A stretch of DNA of 51,743 bases from Nocardia thailandica NBRC 100428 (GCF_000308795.1 NZ_BAGK01000196.1:1-51743), one strand, 5' to 3'; counted from the stretch's first letter, positions 1 to 8,644 are shown. The notes: generated from the sequence alone by a model not told the origin. Translations and numbers: made by a program.

Positions 1-1
1 C

Positions 2-970
2 GGCGATGTCGGCGCGGAGCGGGCCGCCGTGACGCTGCCCGCGCCGCGGGTGCCGACGCCGGGGCTGCCCGCCGACGCCGATCTCCCGGTCCCGGGGCTG
101 ACGCCGTACGTCACCGCCAACAGCGAGTTCTACCGGATCGACACCGCGCTGATCGTGCCGCAGGTGTCCAAGGAGTCGTGGTCGCTGCGGATCCACGGGC
201 TCGTCGAGCGCGAGATCCGGCTCGGCTGGGACGATCTCGCGCGCCGCGCGCCGGTGGAGCGGCTGATCACCCTGGCCTGCGTGTCCAACCCGGTGGGCGG
301 GGACCTGATCGGCAACGCCCGCTGGCTCGGCTACCGGCTCGACGAACTGCTCGCCGAGGCGGGACCGCTGCCCGAGGCGGACATGGTCCTGTCCCACAGC
401 AGCGACGGCTGGACGGCGGGTACACCGCTGGCCGCACTCACCGACGGCCGCGACGCGCTGCTCGCGGTCGGCATGAACGGCGAGCCCCTGCCGGTGAAGC
501 ACGGCTATCCGGCGCGGCTCGTCGTGCCCGGGCTGTACGGGTACGTGTCGGCGACGAAGTGGGTCACCGAGCTGGAGGTCACCCGCTTCGACCGGGCCAC
601 CGCCTACTGGACCCGCCGCGGCTGGTCGGACCGCGGGCCGATCAAGACCGGGACCCGCATCGACACCCCAGGGGCGCGGATCCGCCCCGGCCGCACCGTG
701 ATCGCCGGTGTCGCCTGGGCACAGCATCGGGGCATCGCCGGTGTCGAGGTGCAGGTCGACGACGGCCCGTGGCAGCCCGCGCGGCTCTCGGCCGAGGTCA
801 CCACCGACACCTGGCGCCAGTGGGTCCTCGACTGGGACGCGACGGCGGGCCCGCACACCCTGCGCGCCCGCGCGATCGACGAGACCGGGCGGCCGCAGAC
901 GGCCGTGCAGACCGACGTGGTGCCCGACGGCGCCACCGGGTATCCGACGCGGACCGTCCAGGTCGCGTGA
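2..970 (+). CDS. Molybdopterin-dependent oxidoreductase, sulfite-oxidase-like (5' end outside window)
   Basis: C-terminal 322 residues of a sulfite-oxidase-family molybdoenzyme. The reading frame is open to the left edge of the window, so the gene starts upstream; the GTG at 29 is probably internal. The Oxidored_molyb domain is visible and contains the CVSN motif, whose Cys (codon 278-280) is the expected molybdenum ligand. A Mo-co dimerisation-type beta domain follows (TRIDTPG... to the end). Family members of this kind often have an N-terminal membrane segment and total about 500 residues, which would fit a truncated view here. The substrate cannot be told from sequence. A strong hairpin follows the stop codon. 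Confidence 0.85.
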   Translation, partial: GDVGAERAAVTLPAPRVPTPGLPADADLPVPGLTPYVTANSEFYRIDTALIVPQVSKESWSLRIHGLVEREIRLGWDDLARRAPVERLITLACVSNPVGGDLIGNARWLGYRLDELLAEAGPLPEADMVLSHSSDGWTAGTPLAALTDGRDALLAVGMNGEPLPVKHGYPARLVVPGLYGYVSATKWVTELEVTRFDRATAYWTRRGWSDRGPIKTGTRIDTPGARIRPGRTVIAGVAWAQHRGIAGVEVQVDDGPWQPARLSAEVTTDTWRQWVLDWDATAGPHTLRARAIDETGRPQTAVQTDVVPDGATGYPTRTVQVA

Positions 971-1023
971 TCCGCGCCCGCGGCGACCGCACCGCCGGGG
1001 CGGATGTTGACCGGCACGCACGA

Positions 1024-1057
1024 CGGCGCCCGACCCCGGGGGCGGGGTCGGGCGCCG
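1024..1057. terminator. Bidirectional terminator hairpin
   Basis: Perfect 14-bp inverted repeat (1024-1037 with 1044-1057, GC-rich arms, loop 1038-1043) between two convergent genes. There is no U-tract, which is usual for actinobacterial terminators. Confidence 0.75.
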
Positions 1058-1077
1058 TGGACCGGGGACGAGACCCG

Positions 1078-2553
1078 TCAGACCGACGTGTCGGCCGCGA
1101 CCTTGTCGACGGTGACCGTCCGCGCCGAGGCCTTGTGGCTGATGAACAGCGCCGAGGCGGCGACGCCGATCAGCAGGATGAAGCCCGGCAGCAGGATCGA
1201 CTGGCTCAACGCCGAGGAGAACTCGTCGAGGATGTGCGGCGGGATCGGTCCCTGCCCCGCGCCGCCCTCGGCGACCTGGCCGCCGCCCAGACCGTGCGCG
1301 GCCATCCGGGACGAGATGAGCGCGCTGATCGCCGCGCTACCCAGCACCGAACCCACCTGGCGGGTCGTGTTGTAGATGCCCGCGCCCGCGCCCGCCTGGG
1401 TGACCGGCAGGTTGTGGGTGGCGGTGGAGGCCAGCGGCGCCCAGATGCACGCGTTGGCGATACCGGCCAGCCCGGCGGCGAGCAGGAACCACACCAGCGA
1501 CGAGTCCGGCGTCATCAGCGCGGCGAAGGCGAACACCGAGGCGGCGAACAGGGTGAAGCCGATGGTCGGCACCACGCGCGGCGGGAGCCGGTCGGAGAAC
1601 TTGCCGATCAGCGGGGCCGCGATACCGGTCAGGATGGCCATCGGCGCGAACACCAGCGCCGAACGGGTGGGCGACAATTCGCGCACCGCCTGCAGGTAGA
1701 AGTACGACGGCACCATCAGCGAGGTGACGGCGGCGCCCATGGCCGCGATGGCCAGGTTCGACAGCGCGAAGTTGCGGTCGCGGAACAGGCCGAGCGGTAC
1801 CAGCGGCTCCCCGGTGTTGCGGGCCTGGTTGACCACGAAGACCGCGAGCACGGCCAACCCCGCGGCGATCAGCAGCCAGATCCGCAGCGACCAGTCGTAG
1901 GTGTTGCCCTCCTGGATGCCGAACACGAGCAGGAACATGCCGATCGCGCTGAGGAGCACGCCGGGGATGTCGAAGCGGTGCGAGCTGGTCGGCAGGGCGG
2001 GCACCAGCCACACCGCCAGCGCGAACGCCACGATGCCGACCGGGACGTTGACGTAGAAGATCCACTGCCAGCTCAGGTTGTCGATGAGCACGCCGCCGAG
2101 GATCGGGCCGACCAGGGTGGCCAGGCCCGCCACGCCGCCCCACAGGCCCATCGCGGCGCCGCGGCGATCCGGCGGGAAGGTGCGGGTGATGACGGCCATG
2201 GTCTGCGGGGTCATCAGCGCCGCGCCGATGCCCTGCGCGGCGCGCGCGGCGATCAGCATGCCGATGCTGGTCGACAGGCCGCACCACAGCGACGCGGCGG
2301 TGAACACCGCGAGGCCGATCAGGTAGATGTTCTTGGGGCCGAAGCGGTCACCGAGGCGCCCGGTCACCAGCAGCGGGACGGCGTAGGTGAGCAGGTAGGC
2401 GCTGGTCACCCAGATGACCTGGGAGATGTCGGCGTGCAGGTCGGTCATGATCGCCGGGTTGGCGACCGCGACGATGGTCATGTCCAGCAGGATCATGAAG
2501 AAGCCGACGACAAGCGCGAACAGCGCGTGCCACGGATTGCGTTCTGATGTCAT
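1078..2553 (-). CDS. MFS drug exporter, DHA2 (EmrB/QacA) type
   Basis: 491-residue inner-membrane proton antiporter of the 14-helix DHA2 group. Motif A is seen at residues 65-74 (GRLGDRFGPK) and antiporter motif C at 149-154 (GPILGG), followed by the typical W-rich WQWIFYVNVP at 163-171. Length is normal for the family. It lies 12 bp downstream of a PadR regulator gene on the same strand, so the two probably form one operon in which the regulator controls export. The ATG start gives the usual short cytoplasmic N-terminus. The exported compound is unknown. Confidence 0.9.
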   Translation of the reverse strand: MTSERNPWHALFALVVGFFMILLDMTIVAVANPAIMTDLHADISQVIWVTSAYLLTYAVPLLVTGRLGDRFGPKNIYLIGLAVFTAASLWCGLSTSIGMLIAARAAQGIGAALMTPQTMAVITRTFPPDRRGAAMGLWGGVAGLATLVGPILGGVLIDNLSWQWIFYVNVPVGIVAFALAVWLVPALPTSSHRFDIPGVLLSAIGMFLLVFGIQEGNTYDWSLRIWLLIAAGLAVLAVFVVNQARNTGEPLVPLGLFRDRNFALSNLAIAAMGAAVTSLMVPSYFYLQAVRELSPTRSALVFAPMAILTGIAAPLIGKFSDRLPPRVVPTIGFTLFAASVFAFAALMTPDSSLVWFLLAAGLAGIANACIWAPLASTATHNLPVTQAGAGAGIYNTTRQVGSVLGSAAISALISSRMAAHGLGGGQVAEGGAGQGPIPPHILDEFSSALSQSILLPGFILLIGVAASALFISHKASARTVTVDKVAADTSV

Positions 2554-2565
2554 GGGTTTCTCCGG

Positions 2566-3288
2566 TCAGGAGTAGCGAAAACTGCGTCGGGGATCGTGAT
2601 GGACGGCGCGGGCCCAGCGGGGCACCGGCGCGGCCGACGGGTCGGCGTGATCGGTCCAGGCGAGGTCGTGCTCGTGGTCGCCGGTGTCGATCCGTACTCC
2701 GGTTTCGGGGTCGAACTGTTCCCAGGCGATGCCGCCCGCCTCGACCTCGGCGATGAACGCGCGCAGCCAGTCGAGTTCGGCGGTCGCCATGTGGTGGACG
2801 TACTCGAGGACGAACCAGTAGCGGCGGGGCACCTCGCGCCGGCGCGCCCACTCCCGCATCGCCGCGAAGTCGGCCACCTCGCCCGCCATGTGCTCGGCGC
2901 GCTCGGAGAGCAGGGCGACGACCTCGGCCTGCGGCAGGCTGTGCGCCTCGGCGAGGCCGACCCGGAAGATCGGGAACTCCTGCACCGGCTCGCGCAGGAT
3001 GTCGGCGATCCGGGCGCGCAGCGCCTTCCGGCCCGCGTCGGTGATCCGGTAGGTGGTGCGTTCGGGCCGGTTGCCCGCCCGGTCGGTGCCGTCGGCGACG
3101 GCCAGTTCGGCCTCGGCGAGCCGGTCGACGGCGTGGTACAGCGAGCCGGGTCGGACCTTCACCAACAGGTCTTCCCGCCTGCTCACCAGCACCTGGTACA
3201 TCTCGTAGGGGTGCATGGGCCGCTCGTCGAGTAGGGCGAGCACCGCTATCGCCAGCGGCTTCAACCCGGCACTCCTCGGCTGCCCCAT
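2566..3288 (-). CDS. PadR-family transcriptional repressor
   Basis: About 240 residues. The N-terminal winged helix has the PadR signature (LDERPMHPYEMYQVL, then GSLYHAVDRL in the recognition helix) and the wing contains TTYRITDAGRKAL. A C-terminal Vir-type helical dimerisation region follows, with an extra acidic tail of about 50 residues. The start chosen is the ATG at 3288 (MGQPRSAG), where PadR similarity begins; the frame stays open far upstream but that extension is not protein-like. A perfect palindrome lies 27 bp upstream and is probably its autoregulatory operator. It is the first gene of a two-gene operon with the MFS exporter. Confidence 0.88.
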   Translation of the reverse strand: MGQPRSAGLKPLAIAVLALLDERPMHPYEMYQVLVSRREDLLVKVRPGSLYHAVDRLAEAELAVADGTDRAGNRPERTTYRITDAGRKALRARIADILREPVQEFPIFRVGLAEAHSLPQAEVVALLSERAEHMAGEVADFAAMREWARRREVPRRYWFVLEYVHHMATAELDWLRAFIAEVEAGGIAWEQFDPETGVRIDTGDHEHDLAWTDHADPSAAPVPRWARAVHHDPRRSFRYS

Positions 3289-3314
3289 CAAGGCGTACCT
3301 CCCTATCCCAGTCC

Positions 3315-3336
3315 GTATATTCCAATAGGAATATAC
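3315..3336. promoter_or_regulatory. Perfect palindrome, likely PadR operator
   Basis: GTATATTCC-AATA-GGAATATAC, perfect 9-bp arms with a 4-nt centre. It is strikingly AT-rich in a very GC-rich context and sits 27 bp upstream of the padR-like start codon, overlapping the probable promoter. Autorepression by the adjacent PadR protein is the simplest reading. Confidence 0.75.
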
Positions 3337-3401
3337 GAGCTGGAACATCGATGGGCAAGGGGGTGCCGCGAGGCGGGGAGAACGAGGCGGGACCGCCGGG
3401 G

Positions 3402-4280
3402 TCAGAGGGCGTGGGCGTCGAGCCAGGTGCGGGCCGCGACCTCGGCCGGGGTGCCCGCGTCGACGGCGCGGATCAGCTCGACCAGCCCGTCGGTGGTGAG
3501 TTCGCCGGAGACGTAGTTGAGCTTGCGGCTCTCGACCCGGTCGAAGACCCCGGAGTGGTAGAGCGCCAGCACATTCTGGGCGCGCACCGCGTAGGCGCTG
3601 TCGCCGAGCACGGTCAGACCCTCGGCCGCGGGACCCGCCAGGGCGGGCGGGCCCGCGACCACGCCGGCCTGGACCTGCCCGTCCCGCAGCGCCTTCCGCA
3701 GCTCGGCCGCGTCCGGGAAACGGACCGAGGCCGCGAACTCGCACCCGTCGATCCGCAGGCCCAGGGGGTCGGCGGCGAGGCCGGGCAGGTCGGCATAGCC
3801 CGCGGTGTACCCGGCGCAGCGCGGCGCGAGATCGGCCACCGAGGCGATACCGTCGCGCGCGGCCAGCGCCGGATCGAGCAGGACCCGCGGGCGCAGGTCG
3901 GCGCCGTCGGCGGGGTCGGACACCGTGAGCCCCTGGGGCAGCGCGCCGTTGACGGCGGCGGCCACGTCGGCCGGTTTCCGGGCGGGCGCCGCGGGCTGCC
4001 AGCGGTCGAGCAGGGCGCCGGTGCGGGCGCCGAGGACCGCGACCCGGCCCGCGTCGAGATCGGCGTGCGGCGCGGCGAGGCCGGTGGCGACCGCGGTCCG
4101 CAGGCCGGTGCGCGCCAGCGCCTGTGCGTAGACGTGGGCCAGCACCACCGACTCGGTCGAGGCGTCCGCGCCGACGGTGAACACCGGTTCGGGGTCGTCG
4201 TTTCCGCAGGACACCGCGGCGAACGCGCCGGCGAGCGTCAGCACCAGCGCCGTCAGGCGCCTTGCCGCGGCCGATCTCAT
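3402..4280 (-). CDS. ABC-type substrate-binding lipoprotein (osmoprotectant/ProX-like)
   Basis: 292-residue predicted lipoprotein. The N-terminus is a signal peptide ending in AAVSC (Cys 25). The rest resembles periplasmic glycine betaine/choline binding proteins of the OpuAC/ProX group: it opens FTVGADASTESVVLAHVYAQAL and keeps the two-lobe pattern of the family. The ATG at 4280 is chosen because the signal peptide begins there; the frame continues upstream but without a plausible protein. It is divergent from a paralogue of the same type at 4420. No permease or ATPase gene is nearby, so any transporter partner must be encoded elsewhere. The ligand cannot be read from the sequence. Confidence 0.75.
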   Translation of the reverse strand: MRSAAARRLTALVLTLAGAFAAVSCGNDDPEPVFTVGADASTESVVLAHVYAQALARTGLRTAVATGLAAPHADLDAGRVAVLGARTGALLDRWQPAAPARKPADVAAAVNGALPQGLTVSDPADGADLRPRVLLDPALAARDGIASVADLAPRCAGYTAGYADLPGLAADPLGLRIDGCEFAASVRFPDAAELRKALRDGQVQAGVVAGPPALAGPAAEGLTVLGDSAYAVRAQNVLALYHSGVFDRVESRKLNYVSGELTTDGLVELIRAVDAGTPAEVAARTWLDAHAL

Positions 4281-4419
4281 GGTCCCGACACCAACTCTCT
4301 GTTTTCCGGCTCTGCCCGTCCGAAACCCCGCGACGCGGGCAGTATGGACACCCAGAATGTACCCGTGGCCCCCGGGCCGCGCGCACATCGCACTGCCCGC
4401 CTTTGCCGGAAGGACACCA

Positions 4420-5406
4420 GTGAAAACCGCGTACGGCTCCACATCGACCGGACATCGACGGCCCGCCCTTCGCATGGCGGTGCGGGCGGGGAAAATCGTG
4501 GCGGCGGCGCTCGCCCTCGCGGCGGCCATGGTCGCGGCGGCCTGCGGCAGTTCCGACCCGGCGACGGCGGCGGGCGACTGCGTCAGCGACGAACTCGTCG
4601 TCGGCTCGGCCGGATTCCCCGAATCCGAGACAGTGGCGGGCATCTACACCGAGGTCCTGCGGATCAACGGCTTCAAGGTCCGTACGCGCACCGACGTGGG
4701 CACCCGCGAGGACTACGTGCCCGCCCTCCGCCGCTGCGCGATCTCGCTCGTGCCCGACTACACCGGAAACCTGTTGCGCTACCTGGACTCCGGGACCACC
4801 GCCACCGCGCCCGGCGAGGTCGACCGGGCCCTGCTCGGCGCGCTGGGCGACGAGCTGGCCATCGCCTCACCCGCGCCCGGCCAGGACGCCGACGCGATCG
4901 TCGTCACCCGGGCCACCGCCCAGCGCTGGAATCTCAAGGCCATCGGCGACCTCGCCGCCCACGCGGGCGAGGTCACCCTGGCCGCGCCCGCCGAGTTCGC
5001 GCACCGCCCCTCCGGCCTGCCCGGCCTGAAGAAGAACTACGGGCTCGACATCGCCCCGGCGGCTTTCGTGGCCACCGACGATCCCGAGGACGCGGTCCGG
5101 GCGCTGGTCGAGGGCAAGGTGATCGCCGCCGACATCTTCACCACCTCCCCCGCCATCGCCGCCAACGATCTCGTGGTGCTGTCGGACCCGAACCACAACT
5201 TCGCCGCCCAGAACGTGGTGCCGCTGTTCGCGGGCGCCAAGCGGTCGGACAAGGCGGTCGCGGTCCTGGATTCGGTCTCGGCCAGGCTGACCACGGCCGA
5301 GCTGATCGCCCTCAACGACGCGGTCGCCGGGGACGACCGGACCGAGCCCGCGGTGGTGGCCCGCGCCTGGGTCGCGGCGCAGGGACTCAACGCGCCGCTG
5401 GGCTGA
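4420..5406 (+). CDS. ABC-type substrate-binding lipoprotein (osmoprotectant/ProX-like)
   Basis: 328 residues from the GTG at 4420, which has GGAAGGA six bases upstream; an ATG at 4474 is an alternative. The N-terminus has a basic stretch, a hydrophobic segment and a loose lipobox (AAAC, Cys 42). The mature part matches the ProX/OpuAC class: VVGSAGFPESETVAGIY, then LVPDYTGNLLRYL, the classic Y-T-G segment of osmoprotectant binding proteins, and NHNFAAQNVVPLF near the C-terminus. It is divergently arranged with the gene ending at 3402, from which it probably arose by duplication. Glycine betaine or choline is a reasonable ligand guess only. Confidence 0.85.
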   Translation: MKTAYGSTSTGHRRPALRMAVRAGKIVAAALALAAAMVAAACGSSDPATAAGDCVSDELVVGSAGFPESETVAGIYTEVLRINGFKVRTRTDVGTREDYVPALRRCAISLVPDYTGNLLRYLDSGTTATAPGEVDRALLGALGDELAIASPAPGQDADAIVVTRATAQRWNLKAIGDLAAHAGEVTLAAPAEFAHRPSGLPGLKKNYGLDIAPAAFVATDDPEDAVRALVEGKVIAADIFTTSPAIAANDLVVLSDPNHNFAAQNVVPLFAGAKRSDKAVAVLDSVSARLTTAELIALNDAVAGDDRTEPAVVARAWVAAQGLNAPLG

Positions 5407-5411
5407 CCGGC

Positions 5412-5621
5412 TCAGTCGTCGCCGAGGAGGGCGCGCAGGGCGGGGTCGTCGTCGAGGGCGCGGCGCAGCCGGGCGCGGTCGGCGCTGCGGTGCGCGTGCG
5501 CGGTCAGCCAGCCCTCGGCCGCCTGGACCAGCGCGGCGTCGACGGTGAGGCCCTCGCTCGTCGCCGCGGCGCGCAGCTGCTCGAGCAGGTCGTCGGGCAG
5601 GTGCACACGCAGGGTCGCCAT
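5412..5621 (-). CDS. Ribbon-helix-helix (CopG/Arc-type) DNA-binding protein
   Basis: 69-residue protein beginning MATLRVHLPDDLLEQLRAAA, the beta-strand plus helix pattern of CopG/Arc repressors. The acidic C-terminus (DDDPALRALLGDD) resembles antitoxin tails. No toxin gene (PIN, RelE or MazF type) is adjacent, so it is either an orphan antitoxin or a stand-alone repressor. The ATG at 5621 is chosen as the start; the Shine-Dalgarno match is weak. The gene is convergent with the binding-protein gene, five bases from its stop. Confidence 0.7.
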   Translation of the reverse strand: MATLRVHLPDDLLEQLRAAATSEGLTVDAALVQAAEGWLTAHAHRSADRARLRRALDDDPALRALLGDD

Positions 5622-5720
5622 GCCGGAGATGATGCCATCGTCCCCGCGGCGCGGGCGCGGCGGCCGGGTCTGTGATACACGCCGAAACCGCTGGGTAACC
5701 CCGCCGCCCCCTCGGGTGAC

Positions 5721-5735
5721 ATGCCTGTCAGGCAT
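5721..5735. promoter_or_regulatory. 15-bp perfect palindrome upstream of MFS gene
   Basis: ATGCCTG-T-CAGGCAT, 7-bp arms around one base, about 115 bp before the MFS start codon at 5851. It looks like a repressor operator. The binding protein is unknown; the adjacent RHH protein is one candidate. Confidence 0.5.
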
Positions 5736-5740
5736 ATTCG

Positions 5741-5759
5741 CCTCCCACTGGATGGGAGG
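5741..5759. repeat. Inverted repeat CCTCCCA-N5-TGGGAGG
   Basis: Perfect 7-bp arms with a 5-nt loop immediately downstream of the 15-bp palindrome. It could be a second operator or a hairpin in the leader of the MFS mRNA. Confidence 0.45.
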
Positions 5760-5850
5760 GCCGGAGCTATGACACGCCGGGGGAAAGTGTGATGTCGGGC
5801 ACGCATTCCGACCGATCGCCGGATGCGGGAACGACCCGAAAGGACCACTC

Positions 5851-7350
5851 ATGGTCGCTGCACCCCCTCCCCCCGACACCACCCGGCGCTGGAGCCCACG
5901 GCTGATCTTCTCGCTCGCCTCGATCGTGCTCCTGCTCGAGATGCTCGCGGTCAGCTACATGATGATCTCCACGGCGCTGCCGTCGATCGCCGCGCACTAC
6001 CGGACCACCCAGGGCGCCTGGCTGCTCACCGCGTTCCTGCTCGTCGGCGCCGTCACCGCCCCGCTGATCGGCAAGCTCGCCGACATGTACGGCAAGCGCA
6101 AGGCCCTGCTCGGCTGCGTCGCGATCAGCGCGGCGGGCTCGCTGCTGTCCGCGGTCGCGGGCAGCTACGCGGTGCTCATCGCGGGCCGCGCGCTGTCGGG
6201 CCTGCTCGTCCCCTGCCTGTTCCTGAGCTACTCGCTGATCCGGGACGTTTTCCCGGCCAGGACCATCGCGCTCGCGGTCAGCATCGCCACCAGCGGAATG
6301 GGCCTGATCGCGATCCCCGCGCCGTTCCTCACCGGCTGGCTCATCGACAACCACGGGTTCCGCAGCATCTTCTGGTTCTTCGTGATCGGCCTGATCGTGC
6401 TGGGCGGGCTGATCTTCCTCACCACCGACGAATCGCCGGTGCGGCTGCGTTCCCGGATCGACCTGCTCGGCGCCGTCCTGCTCGGCGGCGGCATCGCGGG
6501 CGTGCTCGTCGCCGTCAGCTTCGGGCCGACCTGGGGCTGGCGCGACGGCACCACCCTGGCCTACCTGGCAGGCGGCGCCGCGCTGCTGGTCGCCTGGCTG
6601 ATCACCGCGCGGATGATCCGCGAACCGCTGATCGACCTCGACGTCCTCGGCCGTCGCCCGGTCCTGCTGACCACCCTGGGCGCCGGGCTCTGCTACGGGT
6701 CGAGCGGCCTGTTCACCATCCTGCTGCCCATGCTCGTCATGACACCGGCCGCGCTCGGCCTCGGCTACGGATTCGGCGTCTCCGCCGAGGGATTCGCGAT
6801 CTTCCAGGCCCCGGTCGGCATCATGGTCGTGGTCGGCGGCGTGCTCGTCGGGCTGCTCGTCGGCCGCGACGTCCGGCCCCGCGTCATGATGGCGATCGGC
6901 ATGGCGCTGATGGCCGCCGGATTCACGCTGACCGCGTTCGCGCACGACAGCAAGGCACCGCTCATCGTGTTCGCCGGCGTGTTCGGCACCGGCATGGGCA
7001 TGGCCTACGCCTCGGTGCCCAACCTGCTGATCGAGGCGGTGCCGCCGCAGCTGCAGGCGAGCACCGCGAGCATCGTCGGCGTCTCGCAGAGCGTGTTTCC
7101 CGCCGTGCTTCCGGTCCTCGCGTTCACGGTCCTCAACAACTCCTACACGGCGCCGATCCCGCCGGAGCTGACCCAGGGCGCGGTGTTCTACCTCGACCGC
7201 GGCTTCACCGTCGCGTTCCTGATCGGCGCGGTCGCCGCGGTGGCGGGCGCCGTGGTCGCGGTGGCGCTGCCGCGCCGGATCGTCCAGCTCGCCGCGCCCG
7301 GCGCGACGGCGGGCACCGGCGAGGAGGAGGGGCTGGTCTTCGCGCACTGA
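5851..7350 (+). CDS. MFS transporter
   Basis: 499-residue multi-helix membrane protein. Motif A is clear at about residues 70-80 (GKLADMYGKRKALLG). It starts with a short Pro-rich cytoplasmic tail and then LIFSLASIVLLLEMLAVS. Size and hydrophobic pattern suggest 14 helices, but the classic W-R-W-I-F segment of DHA2 drug exporters is replaced by GFRSIFWFFVIG, so it belongs to a divergent subgroup. AAAGGA precedes the ATG by six bases. It is a single gene with its own regulatory region (two inverted repeats upstream) and a hairpin downstream. Substrate unknown. Confidence 0.85.
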   Translation: MVAAPPPPDTTRRWSPRLIFSLASIVLLLEMLAVSYMMISTALPSIAAHYRTTQGAWLLTAFLLVGAVTAPLIGKLADMYGKRKALLGCVAISAAGSLLSAVAGSYAVLIAGRALSGLLVPCLFLSYSLIRDVFPARTIALAVSIATSGMGLIAIPAPFLTGWLIDNHGFRSIFWFFVIGLIVLGGLIFLTTDESPVRLRSRIDLLGAVLLGGGIAGVLVAVSFGPTWGWRDGTTLAYLAGGAALLVAWLITARMIREPLIDLDVLGRRPVLLTTLGAGLCYGSSGLFTILLPMLVMTPAALGLGYGFGVSAEGFAIFQAPVGIMVVVGGVLVGLLVGRDVRPRVMMAIGMALMAAGFTLTAFAHDSKAPLIVFAGVFGTGMGMAYASVPNLLIEAVPPQLQASTASIVGVSQSVFPAVLPVLAFTVLNNSYTAPIPPELTQGAVFYLDRGFTVAFLIGAVAAVAGAVVAVALPRRIVQLAAPGATAGTGEEEGLVFAH

Positions 7351-7362
7351 CCCACGGAAACG

Positions 7363-7403
7363 GACCGAGCCGGCCGCGTCGAGAGGACGCGACCGGCTCG
7401 GTC
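7363..7403. terminator. Bidirectional terminator hairpin
   Basis: 18-bp stem (7363-7380 with 7386-7403, one mismatch) and a GAGAG loop between the convergent MFS and malic-enzyme genes. Confidence 0.8.
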
Positions 7404-7423
7404 TCGGCTGGGACGATCCGCCG

Positions 7424-8644
7424 TCAGGCGACACCCTCGGCGCGGGCCGTGGCGGCCACGGCCTCGGCGACCGCCGGGGCGACCCGGGGGTCGAGGGGGC
7501 TGGGGATGATCTTGTCGACCGACAGCTCACCGGCGACCACGTTGAAGATGGCGTCGGCGGCGGCGACCTTCATGCCCTCGGTGATGCGGCGGGCGCCCGC
7601 GTCGAGCGCGCCCTTGAACACACCGGGGAAGGCCAGCACGTTGTTGATCTGGTTCGGGAAGTCGCTGCGGCCGGTGGCCACGATGGCGGCGTACTTGCGC
7701 GCCACCTCGGGGTGGATCTCCGGGTCCGGGTTCGACATGGCGAACACGATCGACTCGGGGGCCATCGAGGCGATGAGCTCCTCGGCGATGGTGCCCGCGG
7801 ACAGCCCGAGGAACACGTCGGCGCCAGCCAGCGCCTCGGCCGGGCCGCCGGTCAGGCCGCGCGGGTTGCTGCGGGCGGCCAGGTCGGCCTTGACCTCGTT
7901 GAGGTCGCCGCGGCCCGCGGACACGATGCCCTTGGAGTCGAGCACGACGACGTCGGGGACGCCCGCCGCGAGCAGGATGTTCGCGCACGCGACACCCGCG
8001 GCGCCCGCGCCGGAGACGACGACCTTGAGCGCCGACATGTCGCGGACCTGCTGCGCGGCCGCGCCCTTGAGGGCGGCCAGCACCACGATGGCGGTGCCGT
8101 GCTGGTCGTCGTGCATGACCGGGCAGTCCAGCGCCTCGATGACGCGCTTCTCGATCTCGAAGCAGCGCGGGGCGGAGATGTCCTCCAGGTTGACCGCGCC
8201 GAAGCTGGGACGCAGGCGGATCAGGGTCTCGACGATCTCGTCGACGTCCTTGGTGTCGAGCACCAGCGGGATCGAGTTCAGGTCGGCGAACTTCTTGAAC
8301 AGCGCGGCCTTGCCCTCCATCACGGGCAGCGAGGCGCGCGCGCCGATGTCGCCGAGGCCGAGCACCGCGGTGCCGTCGGAGACGACCACGACGAGGCGGT
8401 CGGTCCAGGTGTAGGTCTTGGCCAGCGCCTCGTCCTTGGCGATCGCCCGGCTGACCTGCGCGACACCGGGGGTGTAGGCGATCGACAGGTCCCGCTGGGT
8501 GTCGAGGGGCGCGCTGAGTTCGACCGAGAGCTTGCCGCCGAGGTGACCCGCGAAGATCTCATCGTTGGTGATCGCGGCCAAGGCGGCCGCGTCATCGGTC
8601 TGGGGCGCCGAGGTGGCATTCGGTGCGTCAGTCACAGAAGACAC
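7424..8644 (-). CDS. Malic enzyme (malate to pyruvate, NAD(P)-dependent)
   Basis: 406-residue short-form bacterial malic enzyme that oxidatively decarboxylates malate to pyruvate in the cytoplasm. Seen motifs: YTPGVA at about residue 57, SDGTAVLGLGDIG at 89-101, MEGKA at 109-113 (catalytic Lys 112), the metal-site MHDDQHGTA, and the Rossmann loop GAGAAGVACANILLAAG. The GTG at 8644 is chosen because AGGAG lies seven bases upstream; a second GTG follows at 8635. Cofactor preference cannot be read with confidence. It is transcribed alone from the 8645-9030 region. Confidence 0.93.
   Translation of the reverse strand: MSSVTDAPNATSAPQTDDAAALAAITNDEIFAGHLGGKLSVELSAPLDTQRDLSIAYTPGVAQVSRAIAKDEALAKTYTWTDRLVVVVSDGTAVLGLGDIGARASLPVMEGKAALFKKFADLNSIPLVLDTKDVDEIVETLIRLRPSFGAVNLEDISAPRCFEIEKRVIEALDCPVMHDDQHGTAIVVLAALKGAAAQQVRDMSALKVVVSGAGAAGVACANILLAAGVPDVVVLDSKGIVSAGRGDLNEVKADLAARSNPRGLTGGPAEALAGADVFLGLSAGTIAEELIASMAPESIVFAMSNPDPEIHPEVARKYAAIVATGRSDFPNQINNVLAFPGVFKGALDAGARRITEGMKVAAADAIFNVVAGELSVDKIIPSPLDPRVAPAVAEAVAATARAEGVA

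Noticed and set aside
178..2547. Very long plus-strand open frame overlapping the molybdoenzyme and the MFS gene
   Set aside because: Its translation is Arg/Gly/Asp-rich low-complexity text, the usual shadow of GC-rich genes in other frames; two real genes cover the same DNA.
2566..4455. A 629-residue PadR fusion
   Set aside because: The frame is open upstream of 3288, but that part is the shadow of the binding-protein gene and the operator palindrome lies inside it.
5412..5621. Toxin-antitoxin pair at the RHH gene
   Set aside because: No toxin-type gene is adjacent on either side; only the antitoxin-like protein is present.
3351..5675. Long plus-strand frame across both binding-protein genes
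   Set aside because: Overlaps two well-supported lipoprotein genes and has no domain; a composition artefact.
5767..8414. Long frames on both strands over the second MFS gene and malic enzyme
   Set aside because: Repetitive Arg/Asp/Gln composition; shadow frames of the MFS and malic-enzyme genes.
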